Assembly (NCBI GenBank): GCA_965644295.1
Contig: CBFFRP010000358.1
Span: 124,001 to 188,000, forward strand
DNA length: 64,000 nucleotides
Origin: Paraphysomonas bandaiensis
Lineage: Eukaryota > Chrysophyceae
Direction: 5' to 3'
In this document: positions 21,511 to 33,775 of the stretch, in pieces
Layout: every line of letters begins with the position of its first letter
Position numbering within the stretch: position 1 is the first letter of the stretch
Program-made: the position numbers and the translations under genes
Notes under the pieces: model-generated
The model's input: only the letters and a program-made list of their open reading frames with translations
What the model was told of the DNA's origin: nothing
The model's database searches: none

Positions 21511-21972
21511 CTTATAACACCAGAGACTTAGATTGGGGTTCGATTGAGTGGTAGAGTACTATAGTTTACTATGCCTGGCACTCGAGGCGATTAATCAGAG
21601 CGGAGAGCTACTGCACAATGCACACTCCTGTATATGCATATGCAGCATGCGGTATATACACAGTGCTGATGCAGGGAGTCAGATGTATACCGGGGTATAC
21701 ATCAATGTATGCCAGGTATGCTCTCGAATCGGCAGTCAGCATCTTAGTTTTCGGGAATAAATAGAAGCAAATATACTCTATAATACTGATATACAACTAC
21801 GGCTGGAATACACATAATTGTTGTCTCAATAATATAGGCATCTCTGAACAAAAATATACAAAGGATGCTGATACGTCTAGACACGTATAAAGATACTGTG
21901 ACGGGCCGGAGCTGAGCTGGGCAGAGTTCGCTGCTCTGTTCTCTGGCTTCTAAACTGAACGAATAAACGAAT
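21511..21972. promoter_or_regulatory. Divergent promoter interval, Ly6-like gene / lipase
   Basis: 462 bases between start codons. It contains the near-palindromes TGTATATGCATATGCAGCATGC (21630-21651 region) and GTATACCGGGGTATAC (about 21685-21700). Regulatory role inferred. Confidence 0.4.
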
Positions 21973-23114
21973 ATGGAGGATACTGATGGCGGTAAAACCA
22001 CTCATGAGGAGGTGGATGATACTGGTACTGACGGAGAGTCCTTCTTTCTCCCGTTACACTCTGCGTTCGCCCTCAGTGTGTTTTGCGAGGCCGCTTACGC
22101 TCATGACTCCGCAGCGGACATAACTCACTCTATTGAGCAGCAGCTGGCTATGCAGTCAGATCCCATATGCTCAGAAGTATCTGATATGACGAAAATCAAT
22201 CATGAGCACAATCATGCCATCTATTTTATATGCGCGTTGTCTGATAGGGATATGGGGTGGTCGGATGATGAGACCAAACGTGACACTGTAGTGGTTGCAT
22301 TTCGTGGGAGCTCCAACACAACAGAATTCCTTGAAGATGCCCGCTCATTGCGTTGTGCTGAGTTTAAATCCTCTTCAGGAGACCATTTAGCCTGGGCTGG
22401 GAATGGATTCATTGCTGCCTATCAAAACCTCCGGAATGTTGGACTATTGGATAAAGTTATTACCCTGTCTGCCTCTTGTGACCACCGCTTAGTCATCACT
22501 GGACATAGCTTGGGTGGGGCTATTGCTACTCTCATGGCACTAGAACTGTACAAAACCATCCTAAATGAGAGCAACAAAGGATATAAGTTGGCCTTAGTAA
22601 CTTATGGATGCCCCAGGACATTGCGTGAAAGTTCTGCCAAAGAAATGTGCCGTTTTAGAGGGGTTGTGTTTGGAAGGTAACAAGTATTAGGAACGAGTAT
22701 TAGATGCCATGGCTTGTGCGAAACTAAATGTATTGCATCATAAACTGTACACGCCGCACTACGTTGTATATCTTACATTTCGTGAATCTATACGGTTCGT
22801 GCTATGTACTGTAGTTCTCATAGTATGACCACGTGACTATAGAATGTATATATGGAGCTAAACAGTACTGCATAAGCAGGTTTGTGAATTACGGAGACCT
22901 AATCCCCACAGTTCCTGATGAGGCATATATGCATTGTTGCTACCCATATGTCTACGGCTATAGCCACACGCACATGAACGAGTGGACTCTTGTTCACGAC
23001 AGAGATTATGGGGGTAAAAGCATGATCCATGAAAGCTATATGCATGCTGTAGACTGCCACAGCGTCACCATAGCATCCAGTAGAGGATATGGGAAACACT
23101 TGATAAACCTTTAA
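21973..23114 (+). CDS. Class 3 (fungal-type) lipase, 312 aa
   Basis: Exons 21973-22676 and 22880-23114. The nucleophile elbow GHSLGGAIATLMALE is near residue 177, and the oxyanion-side motif VVVAFRGSSNTTEFLEDA lies about 70 residues earlier. The catalytic Asp is expected in PTVPDEAY, since VNYGDLIPTVPD follows the TYGCPR turn, and the His in MHAVDCHSV near the C-terminus. No signal peptide or membrane segment is visible, so it is probably cytosolic or associated with lipid droplets. It hydrolyses acylglycerols or phospholipids by family; the substrate is not readable. The intron is 203 bases. Confidence 0.88.
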
Positions 23115-23616
23115 GGTGATATTGTGCGCCTGATATTCAAGCTAGATGCCACTTGGCGACAGCATTATTTGTAGTGATCCGTCTGAAGGGTATTTTCTCA
23201 ATTACCGGAATTCAAGGTTTGATATCGTTCGCAGTACCTATATGGACTGGACAGATCAGACATTATGGAATACGCTTGTACTATTTTAGCAGCGTTCCTA
23301 CGTATTGAATGTTACTGAAGCACTTGTAAATTAGGATGGTGAGGATGTCTTGTAGATGGGCATAACATATTATTTTAATATATTATAGCTATGCATTCAG
23401 CATTTTGAGAATGTATACTCTACAATTATGAAATTTTCAAATGCATTATTAAACACTGGCTAGCTATTAACCTTTGACCAAACCAGTTACTTCATACTCG
23501 CTCACGATGGCGTTTCCCAAGGCATGGGTGCCCAGCTATACACATAATGTCAAGCATCATGCAGTATAACATATGTCACCTCTCCACGGTAGAGAGAGAA
23601 GATTGTGTTGATATAT
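23115..23616. other. Spacer after the lipase gene
   Basis: AT-rich, no gene seen. Confidence 0.5.
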
Positions 23617-24051
23617 TCATATATCACCGGATTCTTCGCTTCTTAACATTCCAGGACACACTTTTAGCTGCAACTCATCCAATATTTCACTTGTCCATTC
23701 GGACTGAAGAAAAAGCGAATTCAATGGTAAATTATACATTAACCGGTTCTTATGGAACACAAGTGATGTCAGTAGGTACGGTAGGTAATCTAAAACGCTC
23801 TGGGTAAAAGTTGCAAATCGTGGTAGAATAAGTTCCCACTGCTCCACAGTTAAAGGAGGCCCTTCGTTGTTATTGTGTGAAGGTAAATGAGCAAAGGCAA
23901 GGTCACTCAGGCTTATACTAGTAACAGCACTTCCAACACTTTCATTTGTAACAGTTTCCGACTGTATTGCATTCAAGCGTCCTGGGTAAGGTCCTTTGTA
24001 TTGGAAAATCATTCTGGGACATGTGAATCTCATCGTTTGTGTCACTCCCAT
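23617..24051 (-). pseudogene. 3' fragment of a Crypton-like (tyrosine recombinase) element
   Basis: 145-codon frame with HNNNEGPPLTVEQWELILPRF, YLPYLLTSLVFHKNRLMYNLP and a terminal SEWTSEILDELQLKVC. From memory this resembles the C-terminal tail of Crypton-like proteins of algae and protists (SLVYH, NHPLF, W..GIL). It points away from the related fragment at 24526-25065, so the element has been inverted or rearranged. Confidence 0.4.
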
Positions 24052-24202
24052 TGTCGTGTTGACTGTTTGTCGTACGTAATAAGATATTTTGTTCAGTAAT
24101 TAAAGCGAAGCACGATAAGTTAAGTTAAGATATATACGTTAATGATCTTTGCAGCCAATATCTACATACAATATCTAGATATCTATGCCATGGATAGCAA
24201 TA
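23841..24202. repeat. Direct repeat, copy 1
   Basis: About 360 bases that recur at 25068-25443 with about 85-90 percent identity by eye, including GGAGGCCCTTCGTTGTTATT and the AATATCTACATACA region. The copy covers the start of the minus-strand Crypton-like frame and its 5' flank. Confidence 0.85.
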
Positions 24203-24525
24203 GAAACTTGCATTTCTCAAAATCGCCATAATATAAAATATCAGGCGTTTACGAAATCTATAGGCCTATTTATAGAGAGTGTGCGATAAAAAAGTATCAT
24301 AAAGGCGATTATTTAATTTGGAATATTTGATTTGACTATAGGAAAACCCGTTGTTGAATTATATCTATAAGTAATGGATTACGAAATGTTCTTTTTCGCA
24401 GAATATCTTAAACACCTACATACAATACATACAGTACATATATGTACATACAATAAAAGATATATTCTGCTAAGATTAACGGGTCCATAACTTAACTTAA
24501 ATTACTGTACTTCTTATTACGTACG
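24203..24525. other. AT-rich spacer inside the Crypton-like debris
   Basis: No gene seen. It includes a short stretch of TACATACA-type repeats near 24415-24450. Confidence 0.5.
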
Positions 24526-25065
24526 ATGAACAGTCACCACGACAATGAGAGTGACACAGACGACGAGATTCACGTGTCCCAGAATGATTTTTGCAATGCC
24601 ATTGGGGAAGAAACCAAGGCAATGAAGCGTGCTCAAGACACGAGAACGTAATACAGTCAGAAACTGTTAAAAATGAAAGTGTGGATGATGATAAATTATC
24701 CAGATGCTGTTGAAGAAATTGATGGCAGCAATGGTGATGCCGGCGACGTCACAAATTACCGTATACATATGCCACTGAAAGAATGTGTCTTGGTCGCATT
24801 TTTAAGCCATAGTCAATTTAAGGTGGACGAATCCTCTGGGGAGTATTACCAGCCGCCAAGGTTTTATTCTTTTCAGCATGTCAACGGGTTTAATAGTGCT
24901 ATCAAGGACTAGTATCGTGAGCGCAAGGTTGTTCCGTCCATTGAAGTTTAGAGTGCACTGACTGATACACTTGGTGGCTTGAAGCGACGTATCGCAAAGT
25001 TGAATAAAGATGGAGAAATTCCTCAGACCGAAGGGAAGCAGCCTATGAATGTCTGTGGTTATCGG
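24526..25065 (+). pseudogene. 5' fragment of a Crypton-like element, frameshifted and truncated
   Basis: The plus strand reads an acidic N-terminus (DNESDTDDEIHV), then after a frameshift MPLKECVLVAFLSH, FQHVNGFNSAIKD, a stop, SALTDTLGGLKRRIAKLN and TEGKQPMNVCGYRF. The order LxxFLxH - VNGYRSAIKD - GLKR - EGKxPLxxxGYRFL is that of Crypton-like tyrosine recombinase proteins. At 25066 it breaks into the second copy of the direct repeat. Two in-frame stops and a frameshift show it is dead. Confidence 0.5.
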
Positions 25066-25067
25066 TT

Positions 25068-25443
25068 TCCCACTGCTCCACAGTTAAAGGAGGCCCTTCG
25101 TTGTTATTGTGTGAAGGTAAATGAGCAAAGGCAAGGTCACTCAGGCTTATACTAGTAACCGCTCTTCCAACACTTTCATTTGTAACAGTTACCGACTGTA
25201 GTCCAATCGTCCTGGGTAAGGTCCTTTGTATTGGAAAATCATTCTAGGGCACGTGAATCTCATCATTAGTCTCACTCCCATTGTCGTGTTGACTGTTCGT
25301 CGTATGTAATTAGAAGTTCAGTAATTAAAGCCAAGCACGATAATGTATACGTCAATGATCTTTGCAGCCGACATCTACATACATGTCTATATCTATATAT
25401 ACATATCTAGATTATGCATATCTATGCCGTGGATAGCAATATT
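25068..25443. repeat. Direct repeat, copy 2
   Basis: Second copy of 23841-24202, joined abruptly to the truncated Crypton-like frame. It has small indels and an added TATATCTATATATACATATC stretch. Confidence 0.85.
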
Positions 25444-25808
25444 AAAAAATCATATACAGTGGAGTATTCTGTATAATACGGCCCTATACACCTGTATATG
25501 TTTCTTGATATTTTCAGTTTTGCTTTTGCCATACTATTGAAGATTTCGCAGAATTCTTTGAATCATTTTCAGTTGTAAAAGATAACCATATGACGATTCA
25601 AGATACGGTTCGTTTTTCAAGAGAGTTGTTCTCTGCGTAGAACAGAAGAAGTATGGGGGAATCCATCGAGAAATTTATCAGTAGGAGTCTTCATATAGTC
25701 ATCCGTCTGAAAGTCATATTACACTGTAACATAAACAGCAATACACTATAACGACACTGAGTGAGTTGTTACTTATATTCGTGAAGTATTTACCCAAACC
25801 TTTCAACA
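25444..25808. other. 5' flank of ATG8
   Basis: 365 bases between the repeat copy and the ATG8 start. It presumably contains the ATG8 promoter; I see no distinctive motif. Confidence 0.5.
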
Positions 25809-26211
<403 letters not shown>

Positions 26212-26565
26212 TAACATATTTTCGCTCCCTGGAACACATGGAAGGAGTTGTTAGCTGTGTACAGATGTGTATAAACTGATTCAGTGCCCTATAGGAGTGA
26301 TGTTTTAATGTAGCCTTTTTATCTAAGTATACTTTAGTTTCATGATATATGAAAGTTGATATCAGTGTGCTGAGATCTGTTACTCGCATCCGTTGCGTCA
26401 TGAGAAATGTGCTCATTTCTTTTGAAGTGTGGAGAATCGATTTAATAAGTAATAATTACTAATAATTTAATTAAGTTAGAAATGCTCCGCTATGTCATAG
26501 CTTTGTGTCTCATTAACCAAACTATATGGAAACACGTCACTAGTGAGTGGGTGTAGGGCCGGGTA
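26212..26565. other. 3' flank of ATG8
   Basis: AT-rich; no gene seen. Confidence 0.5.
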
Positions 26566-26690
26566 ACTTCTAATGGCCCATTAATGTGTGCCAAATTCCC
26601 CGCAATTATAATGACAATGATTAACTTATATCGCTCATAATAGGTAGTGTGATGCCACCTTACTTTCTAATTAGGTTAATTAAGACTACG
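26566..26690 (+). repeat. Dispersed repeat, copy 1 (short form)
   Basis: It shares GGCCCATTAAT / GGCCCATAAT, ATTCCCCGCAAT, TATAATGAC, TAATTAGGTTAATTA and TGCCACCT-like blocks with the reverse complement of 62462-62640. It is shorter in the middle. Confidence 0.75.
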
Positions 26691-26743
26691 ATTTGAATTG
26701 TAACTTCTACAACTACACTTCATTGATTTCGCTCTCCACTGGC

Positions 26744-27148
26744 ACATCAGGATCTTCTAGCAAGGATTCAGGGATACTAGTAGCGCTCCACCACCTGGAA
26801 TAGGCACAAATGAATAGCAACGGTTTAAGACGATATAGATTCGTGTTTCGACGCTCCTTGCACGACTAAAGAGCTGAAGAGCCTCTCCACAACATTAGTT
26901 TATGCTTCGATATGAAGCAAGCTAAGTCGAGCACTTTTTCTGACTTCGGCGTTGTGAAAAGTCAGTTTCTTTGCTTTCGTCTTCATGATTTCTGTCGTCC
27001 TATGCATAACATCAATTGCCGTCAGTTCGCTTGATTCGTTCAAGTGGAATTTGCACTGGCACCAATGCTTGCATTCGGGAAAACGGTATTGATGCACCTC
27101 CGCAATTTCTTGTAACAGTATATCGAATAACTGGCGGGCTCGGTACAT
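26744..27148 (-). pseudogene. hAT-type transposase C-terminal remnant, frameshifted
   Basis: The minus-strand frame 26900-27148 (ending RKSARLSLLHIEA) is followed, after a stop and frameshift, by TNVVERLFS and then RLKPLLFICAYSRWWSAT and an acidic tail ending at 26744. TSNVVERLFS plus LLFxxxxFLxxNxxLW is the hAT dimerisation domain. No DDE residues are visible, so it is a decayed 3' fragment. Confidence 0.55.
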
Positions 27149-27711
27149 ATTGGTTTACGAAAAATTTTCTAACCCTTTTTAGCTTCGGAACAATACAAGG
27201 TTATAATATTCAATACTTCATGTGATGAGTATCAACTGTATTATTTACATATCACAGCTACCATTTTACATAATGCTAGAATATAAACTAAACCTGGTGA
27301 TGTTGCTTGTATTCGAATTAAATAATTGTATTGATTGAATTCATTTGACATTATTGAAGTTAAATAATAAAGTCTGTCCATACTAAAATGTGTACACTAT
27401 ATACAAATTTGAATAGTGTTCACTCTTTCATGAGGATGATTTTATAATGACACGGTCAGTCATCGATATACCCCAAAGAGTTGTGATAAGTCTCTACGAT
27501 CCGTTTCCAAATACATTATTTTATAACCTCTAAACACATCATTAATATAATACGCCAATAGGTTCGTTGGTAAATACATAACACTTTTACAATAATATAT
27601 AATATATATCGTCAGCGACGACAAAAAAAAACTTCAGCTTAGAGTTTCATGAGCCGAAACTCTTCCTCTTTTGATATACAATGCCTTCCAGCTGTAGTCT
27701 AAAGTTGCATA
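27149..27711. other. AT-rich spacer
   Basis: No gene or repeat seen; the 3' flank of SUDS3 lies at its right end. Confidence 0.5.
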
Positions 27712-29066
27712 TTATCGATCCCCAAGCATGAGCGCCATATCACGGTAAGTTTCAGCATCTCTGAGAATGGTCACCCTGAAAAAAAACTATTAATAAGTAG
27801 TCATTGTTAATATTTATACAATGCTTGTGTTCCAATATATCCACACACCTCCGATCTCTTAATTGGGCAAGTGGGATTCGCAACCTGGGACCAGTGTGCA
27901 GACGAATGACAACATCATCCTCCCCAACAACCACAATCTTTCCATTTAGTTGTTCGTCCGAATCAGTAGTGTGGACAGATACCATGCATCCAACCCTATA
28001 CACCTCTCGCTTGGGAGTTGTATTAGGTTTGGAGGAATTCAAACCAATTGTTTGGTCGATTGATCCTCGACGTGGACGTGATTCAATAGCAAGGGAGTTG
28101 TCAATAATTTCAACATCTAGTGCTGGTAGCCTGGCTTTCTGTATTCGAAGCGTTACATGCCGTGAAGTATACAATGCTTATCAACGGCTCAGACACATAG
28201 AGTATTATACAGAGAGTAACCTCTTTGAATAGGGGACGCAACATAAATTACAAAGCAATTACCTGATGTCTGGTATACGTTACAGCTCTATCTTCGAGAT
28301 CTCGAACTATTGACACGAAGTCTTCTCTAACACATTCCTCCGATAGTATCTTATCAATGGAGCCCCCAAATACAGTACCATTGTTCTTCTTGGGGATCCC
28401 ACTACGGGACACACCGCCAAGCGAAGTACTCGATACATTGGTGCCATTATTTGACGAGTTATTCGCCGAATGCTGAGATAGGTCGCCAGTGCTTTCGACG
28501 TTGGTTGCTTGCCTTGTGTTCATTCGTGTGTTCGAAGTCGATGCCTGCTGTTCGAGGCGATGCTTCTCGGTCAATCTTTCGTGAATATTTTGTTTTAATT
28601 GGTCACACTCCGCCTATTTTATTTACATAAGTCGACATTATTTGTAAAACTACACTACAACCTGGCATTTAGCTTCTAAATCCTCGAGCTCAAATGCATA
28701 CAGTTCATTTACGTTATCTATCTGCAACTTGCGATTATGGTCAGCTTGCTTAGCTTTCTTCTCTTTCGCCGCAAGCAATACTTTCTTACGCTTGATGTAA
28801 TCTGGGTGATGCTCTGAGCACAACTATGAGAATAAACACTTGGACAGTCACATATGTACCGATATCATCCAGAGACACCATCATCGAACCATTGCTACTT
28901 GCAACTTTCTCTACAGATGATTCTTTATTGGATTCACTCGATGAGATAACGGCAGACTTGTCGGCTGGTTTGCTGTTTCCAGAGCGCTCTCTCTTGCGTG
29001 AACCTACACACACAATCATGCCTTAAAACACGTGATCGCGAATAACTTCATCATTCAACCTCCCAT
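27712..29066 (-). CDS. Sds3/SUDS3-BRMS1 family subunit of the Sin3-HDAC complex, 341 aa
   Basis: Six exons: 29060-29066, 28852-29003, 28662-28823, 28263-28613, 27849-28138 and 27712-27775, total 1026 bases, phases exact. An N-terminal basic/Ser-rich part (GSRKRERSG) leads to a long charged coiled coil (residues about 60-130: KRKKVLLAAKEKKAKQ, FELEDLEAKCQAECDQLKQN), the Sds3-like domain that binds Sin3. After a Ser/Asn-rich linker comes the C-terminal capping domain VYRVGCMVSVHTT...VVIRLHTGPRLRIPLAQLRDRRVTIL, aligned with human SUDS3 (328 aa) near its end. Nuclear transcriptional co-repressor by family. The first exon encodes only ATGGGAG. Confidence 0.85.
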
Positions 29067-29532
29067 CGGTTCAAAGGCGTAGTCACAGTGGCCTACTTCG
29101 TTAGGTGAGGATTATAAACGTGCTGTGGATAGTGGAATAAAAGCATCTCTGCATATATCCAGAATATGCTGCGAATAGCAGCACTGCTGTACACCCTGCT
29201 GTATAATCGTAATACACAACTCGTTTTACTCACGAATCCTATACACAGTGTTGCGGTATTGAGTCGGTCGTTCAAAGTGAAATATTGGACATCATGCCAC
29301 AAAAAATGGTATATATACACAAATTCGGAGTTTTACTATTGACTGCTATATGAATCTCTCGTATTTTTAGGGAACCAACCATATCATTGTTATGTTGTTT
29401 CTGTTGATATGATTAGCTGGATGGCAGGATTGGATTAGAAATCATTCTTCCACATGTTTTAAGCCTGGCATCGCCCTTCAGTCTCGCCAAGTAAGTTACT
29501 TGCCTAGTTTATATCTCGTCTGTTCGTTTGGT
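29067..29532. promoter_or_regulatory. Divergent promoter interval, SUDS3 / carboxypeptidase
   Basis: 466 bases between start codons. It holds CTGCTGTACA (29184-29193) and CTGCTGTATA (29196-29205) in tandem, the latter shared exactly with two other divergent intervals. Confidence 0.5.
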
Positions 29533-32231
29533 ATGTCGAAACAGTCATATCTTGATCTGGTAGTGGGTGTCTTAGTAGTGATGCTGGGTGCTATTCACTC
29601 CAAGCCCCTCCCTCATGACTATTTGGTTCATGGGTTTGACGCATACGGTATCGATGAAGGTTTACGAATACCGTACATGATTATTCATAAAAAATTAATG
29701 TTTTTATAGAAATGTATGCCGGGTTTATGCCTATTCGCTCTCATGAAAGGAATGATGAAGGGAGTTTGTTCTTTTGGATGATCATGCAAGATAAAGATAC
29801 ACGAGAGCAGAGTACGAATAAAGATGATACACTCATAGTATGGCTGGTATTGAATTCGTTTTTCAACGGGAGACTTTATTTTTATGGCATATCCTGTAGA
29901 ACGGCGGTCCAGCGTGCTCCTCAATATTGGGTATGCTGTACGAGAATGGGTAGGGCGATATGTAAATACCGTGTGCTATATTTTTTCTTCATTTCTATAC
30001 GTACTCTTTAACTTTTATTAATTGACTATCTAGGCCCTTTGTGTTGAAGGATTCGGTCAATGGAACGCATACTTTCATGGATAATATTTATAGCTGGAAT
30101 AAACTTGGCCACGTTCTGTATGTGGAGCAGCCCTTGCGGTAATATGCTATAAATGATTTATATCTCATTTTATTTGTATTTGCTATACTATTTGTAAGCC
30201 TTACATGTAATTTTCATGTATAGCTAGTTCGTAATGTATAAGTTGACACTTGAAATCGCATACCTGTTCGCCAGTTTTAATCGTATTACATAGCACTGGG
30301 TTTTCAGAAGCTTCTAAAACAGCCGATAAGGTAGCATCAGAATATCAAGTTGCTGTGGATTTTCGTGGTTTTTTGTCTTCGTTTTTCGAGGTATATATAT
30401 ATACATATGATTCTCTAGTAATATATACACCTCATTTAAAATGTTTTTACAGGTATTTGAGAACTTTGAATCATATTCTGTATATATTACTGGAGAATCA
30501 TATGCTGGATTCTACGTACCCTGGTAAGAGAATATAGTTTTGTACGTATATATTTTTTGTATAATACAATGTAAGATATGTTGTTGCTTATGGTGCCATC
30601 TTTGACTTCATTTTAATTGACATGTTTTGCCGACGCTAGGATATCGTATCATATTACTCAGAAACAGATGAAACAAGATTATGAATCCATATGTAAGTAG
30701 AGGGTGGTTTCCTATATCAGAATTACGCAAATCATTTTGATGTCTTGTTAATGCTGTCTATATAATTGATTTATTTTTCCTTTATTATAATGTAATATAT
30801 GCTTGTTAATTTATGACAGATGGTCCTTTGAAGCACATTAACCTCGAGGGAATAGCTATTGGGAATGGAGGTATTGATGCCCTTATACAGGTATATGTCA
30901 TGCAGTTCGGGAAGCAACATGTTAGATATGTAGCTTAGATATTACTTATTTTCATGAAATTACGGTTTTCTCTACATGAAATAGATACTTGACCCGAGCA
31001 ACACTGGAATACTGTTGCATATTCTAACTGTGTTTTTACCCATATGGTTAGGTGTCAACTTATTCAGAGTTCATGTATATCAATGGTTTTATACCACGGG
31101 GAGCAAAGGAGTATTTTGAGAACAAGTACCACACTTGCATAGATCATGCATCATACGCTAACAGTCCTATTACTTGGGGAACTGTTCTCAAATGCCAAGT
31201 GCTGTATGACGTGCTTACAGCCAGTGGATATCCTAATGTGTATAATGTGAATACTTATAATTCTTACGATAGTATGTTTGCCAAAGCCCAACTCTTTATG
31301 AACGACCCACGTGTACAAACTCTCATACACGCCAAAGGAAGGAATATTCCAGGAATTAACTTTATTCCTGAAGGAATGAATATATCGGAGCTGAACACTA
31401 CGGAATTAAAGGAATACATTCCGAAATATTGGAATCCAATTAATTTAGAAGTTTACATTGATATGTTGTCAGATCACCCTATGACATCGGTTCCTGCCTT
31501 GAACTTTTTGAGTAAGCACATAAGGTGCGAGTAGTGATACATGTGGTTTGCTGACTAGATGTGCTGTGTTGTGCTACGTTCAAGGGATGTCTTACGCACT
31601 ATATATTACTTTGAGATATTCTAGAGTGTCTTTATATAAAGTTCTACGACAGAGTTATGCTGTACAGTGGAGCGTCAGATTTAAGCATGAATACCATTGG
31701 CACTATACATACCCTAGAATCGCATAGCTGGCACGGCAGGTCTGTTCTGTTTGATATAGGTTAATTCGTATGAAATGAATTGTTCTCTGTGCCTATACTA
31801 TGCCTGTGTTGAATCTGCTCAAGTTTCAACATTCTGTATGTTCCTGTTTAGCTATTGTTCGTAAGTGTTCATTGAACCTGGTCTATTTTGAGCATTACTT
31901 TCTTCGTGTTGATTATTTCTGACACAGACAATGGAGTGAATCGACAAGAGGTCTAATGGTACATGATGGAACAGCTGTGGGGGACCACTATCAACTGGGA
32001 AACCTTTCTCTTTTCATAGTGAGAAATGCAGGTGCTTGATGTACTGTGAATGCCAGGTGTATGGTTATGTCATTGCGATCGCTCTCCAATGTATACATCG
32101 TGCTGTATTAATAGAATTTAGGACACATGGTTCCCATGGATCAGCCCTCGACTGCCCTTGAAATGATGCGCAGATTTATTTGCAGAGAATCATTTGTTGA
32201 CATTCCTCTTTACAACGATGGTACTTGGTAG
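29533..32231 (+). CDS. Serine carboxypeptidase, peptidase family S10
   Basis: About a dozen exons. A signal peptide (MSKQSYLDLVVGVLVVMLGA) leads to YAGFMPI, VWL-NGGPACSSILGMLYENG (substrate-binding loop, split by an intron), DNIYSWNKLGHVLYVEQPL, then ITGESYAGFYVPW with the catalytic Ser, NLEGIAIGNGGID, MTSVPALNFL, LYSGASDLSMN with the catalytic Asp and GHMVPMDQPSTALEM with the catalytic His. The complete triad and glycine-rich loop predict an active acid carboxypeptidase of the vacuole or lysosome, or a secreted one. One oddity is EQPLRTGFS where the family normally has VGTGFS. Stop at 32229-32231; a second start is possible at 29500. Confidence 0.9.
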
Positions 32232-32276
32232 TGATATTGCTGTTTCATATGCCTTGTATTTATATCACCTGCCGCC

Positions 32277-33163
32277 ATGCACTGTTTTCTGTTTGCAGTT
32301 CATATACACCTACTTTCACGCAAAGGTTGCACTTTGATACAATGTATTTTAGCGTTCTATTTATCTCAACATGTGGAGTCATACGATGACGATACATCAG
32401 CAATAGATGGTGGCCTTTTCATGAAATCTGTTAATATTGAGGAACAGTTGTTAGTCGAGGTTAGTATTACAAGTGAACAGTAGCTTTTCGGCTTCATGTT
32501 TTTATCAGAAAGTCGAATCAAGGAGTGCTCGAGATAAGGCTTTTAGTATTGGAGTGGTTGGATTATCAGGTAATTGCGTATATATGTTACGTTATTATTT
32601 ATCTGATTATCATCAAGCTGCCGTATTTATAAGTATTTCATTTTTGAAAAGTGCTGTGTATTGCGTATACTTCTGTGTTCCAAATTGTATTATGACTATC
32701 ACTTACATAACCTACGATATCCTACTATACGTAGCATTTTTTGTACTTTTCGTTTCGTTCGTGACTATTCAGCTCGTATCAAGACGTGAACGAATCTACA
32801 GGTACTTATATGTAGACTGTAGATTACTTGCTGCGTTTCTGTGGCTTGCAAAAGTAGTTCTTTTAACGTTTATTTTATGTTGTATATCTTACTTGGCAGA
32901 TATGAGTCGAAATATTGATATGAACATATATGTGTTTTATTATTCTTACTGACTGCACTGATGTAGGAGATACTACATCCCCATATCTAGCACCTCTGAT
33001 AGTAGTATTTGACGAATCGACTTCTTTCCTGTGTGTTTCAGAGCTGTCATATAATTTAATGACAAGCCTACCAGCAGTTGTCAGAAGTGCTTCTTATCGT
33101 AGCCTGGTGTTTTATAAGAAAACTATACTTTCCTCTAGCGAATTTTCCTCTTATAATGTGTAG
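32277..33163 (+). CDS. Small unknown protein directly downstream of the carboxypeptidase
   Basis: Probable exons: one ending at about 32459 (YDDDTSAIDGGLFMKSVNIEEQLLVE), then 32509-32569 and 32967-33163, the last reading SPYLAPLIVVFDESTSFLC...VVRSASYRSLVFYKK. The start is uncertain; the ATG at 32277 follows GCCGCC. No signature recognised. The 45-base gap to the carboxypeptidase stop leaves little room for a promoter, so it could instead be alternative 3' exons of that gene, or use a promoter inside it. Confidence 0.4.
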
Positions 33164-33775
33164 TTGTGAATTCGCGGATTTCCGTTGAGTTTTGCTTAAA
33201 GATGGGCAATTTAATGCTATGAGGTAAATGTTATGACCGTGACTATATAGTCTGCTTCGAAACGATAATATTGGCTTTGTTCCAACAAGGTGGGAGTAGC
33301 AATAATACAAAACCCCGCACCATATACAGCAAACTCAAAACAAAATATCTTCTATTATTTTTATCGCAATTATAATACGAAATCAGTAAGAAAATTATAA
33401 TTGTGTTGGTTCATATGAATATCAACGACTAACTGTAGACTTATATTCTAAGTTTTATGGTTCCTACATATCACATTCAATATGTGTTGCTACTGTATAG
33501 AAACTCCAATGTAGATATAATATAGAGCTATATTCGATGAGCCTATCATACGGATAGGATTCTGCCCGCACTCACGAATGGAGTAATTTCTCAAAATTGG
33601 TGAGTTATGTTCATCAAACTCATCTGGCATATTCATCAGCGCACCCTGCTGCACATGTTATATATAAAAATTCAGAAATCCGCTATAAACCGCCTGAAAA
33701 TGTTTTTGGGGCGCAATGCGATGATTATCATGATCGAGAAGAGATATATTGAATTTTTTGCCGGAGTAGTGGGTT
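33164..33775. other. Spacer between convergent 3' ends
   Basis: AT-rich, no gene or repeat seen, between the unknown gene and the cyclase 3' end. Confidence 0.5.

Noticed and set aside
21530-21560. tRNA-like boxes (GGGGTTCGATT and GTGGTAGAGTAC)
   Set aside because: The B-box-like word precedes the A-box-like word and no cloverleaf can be drawn.
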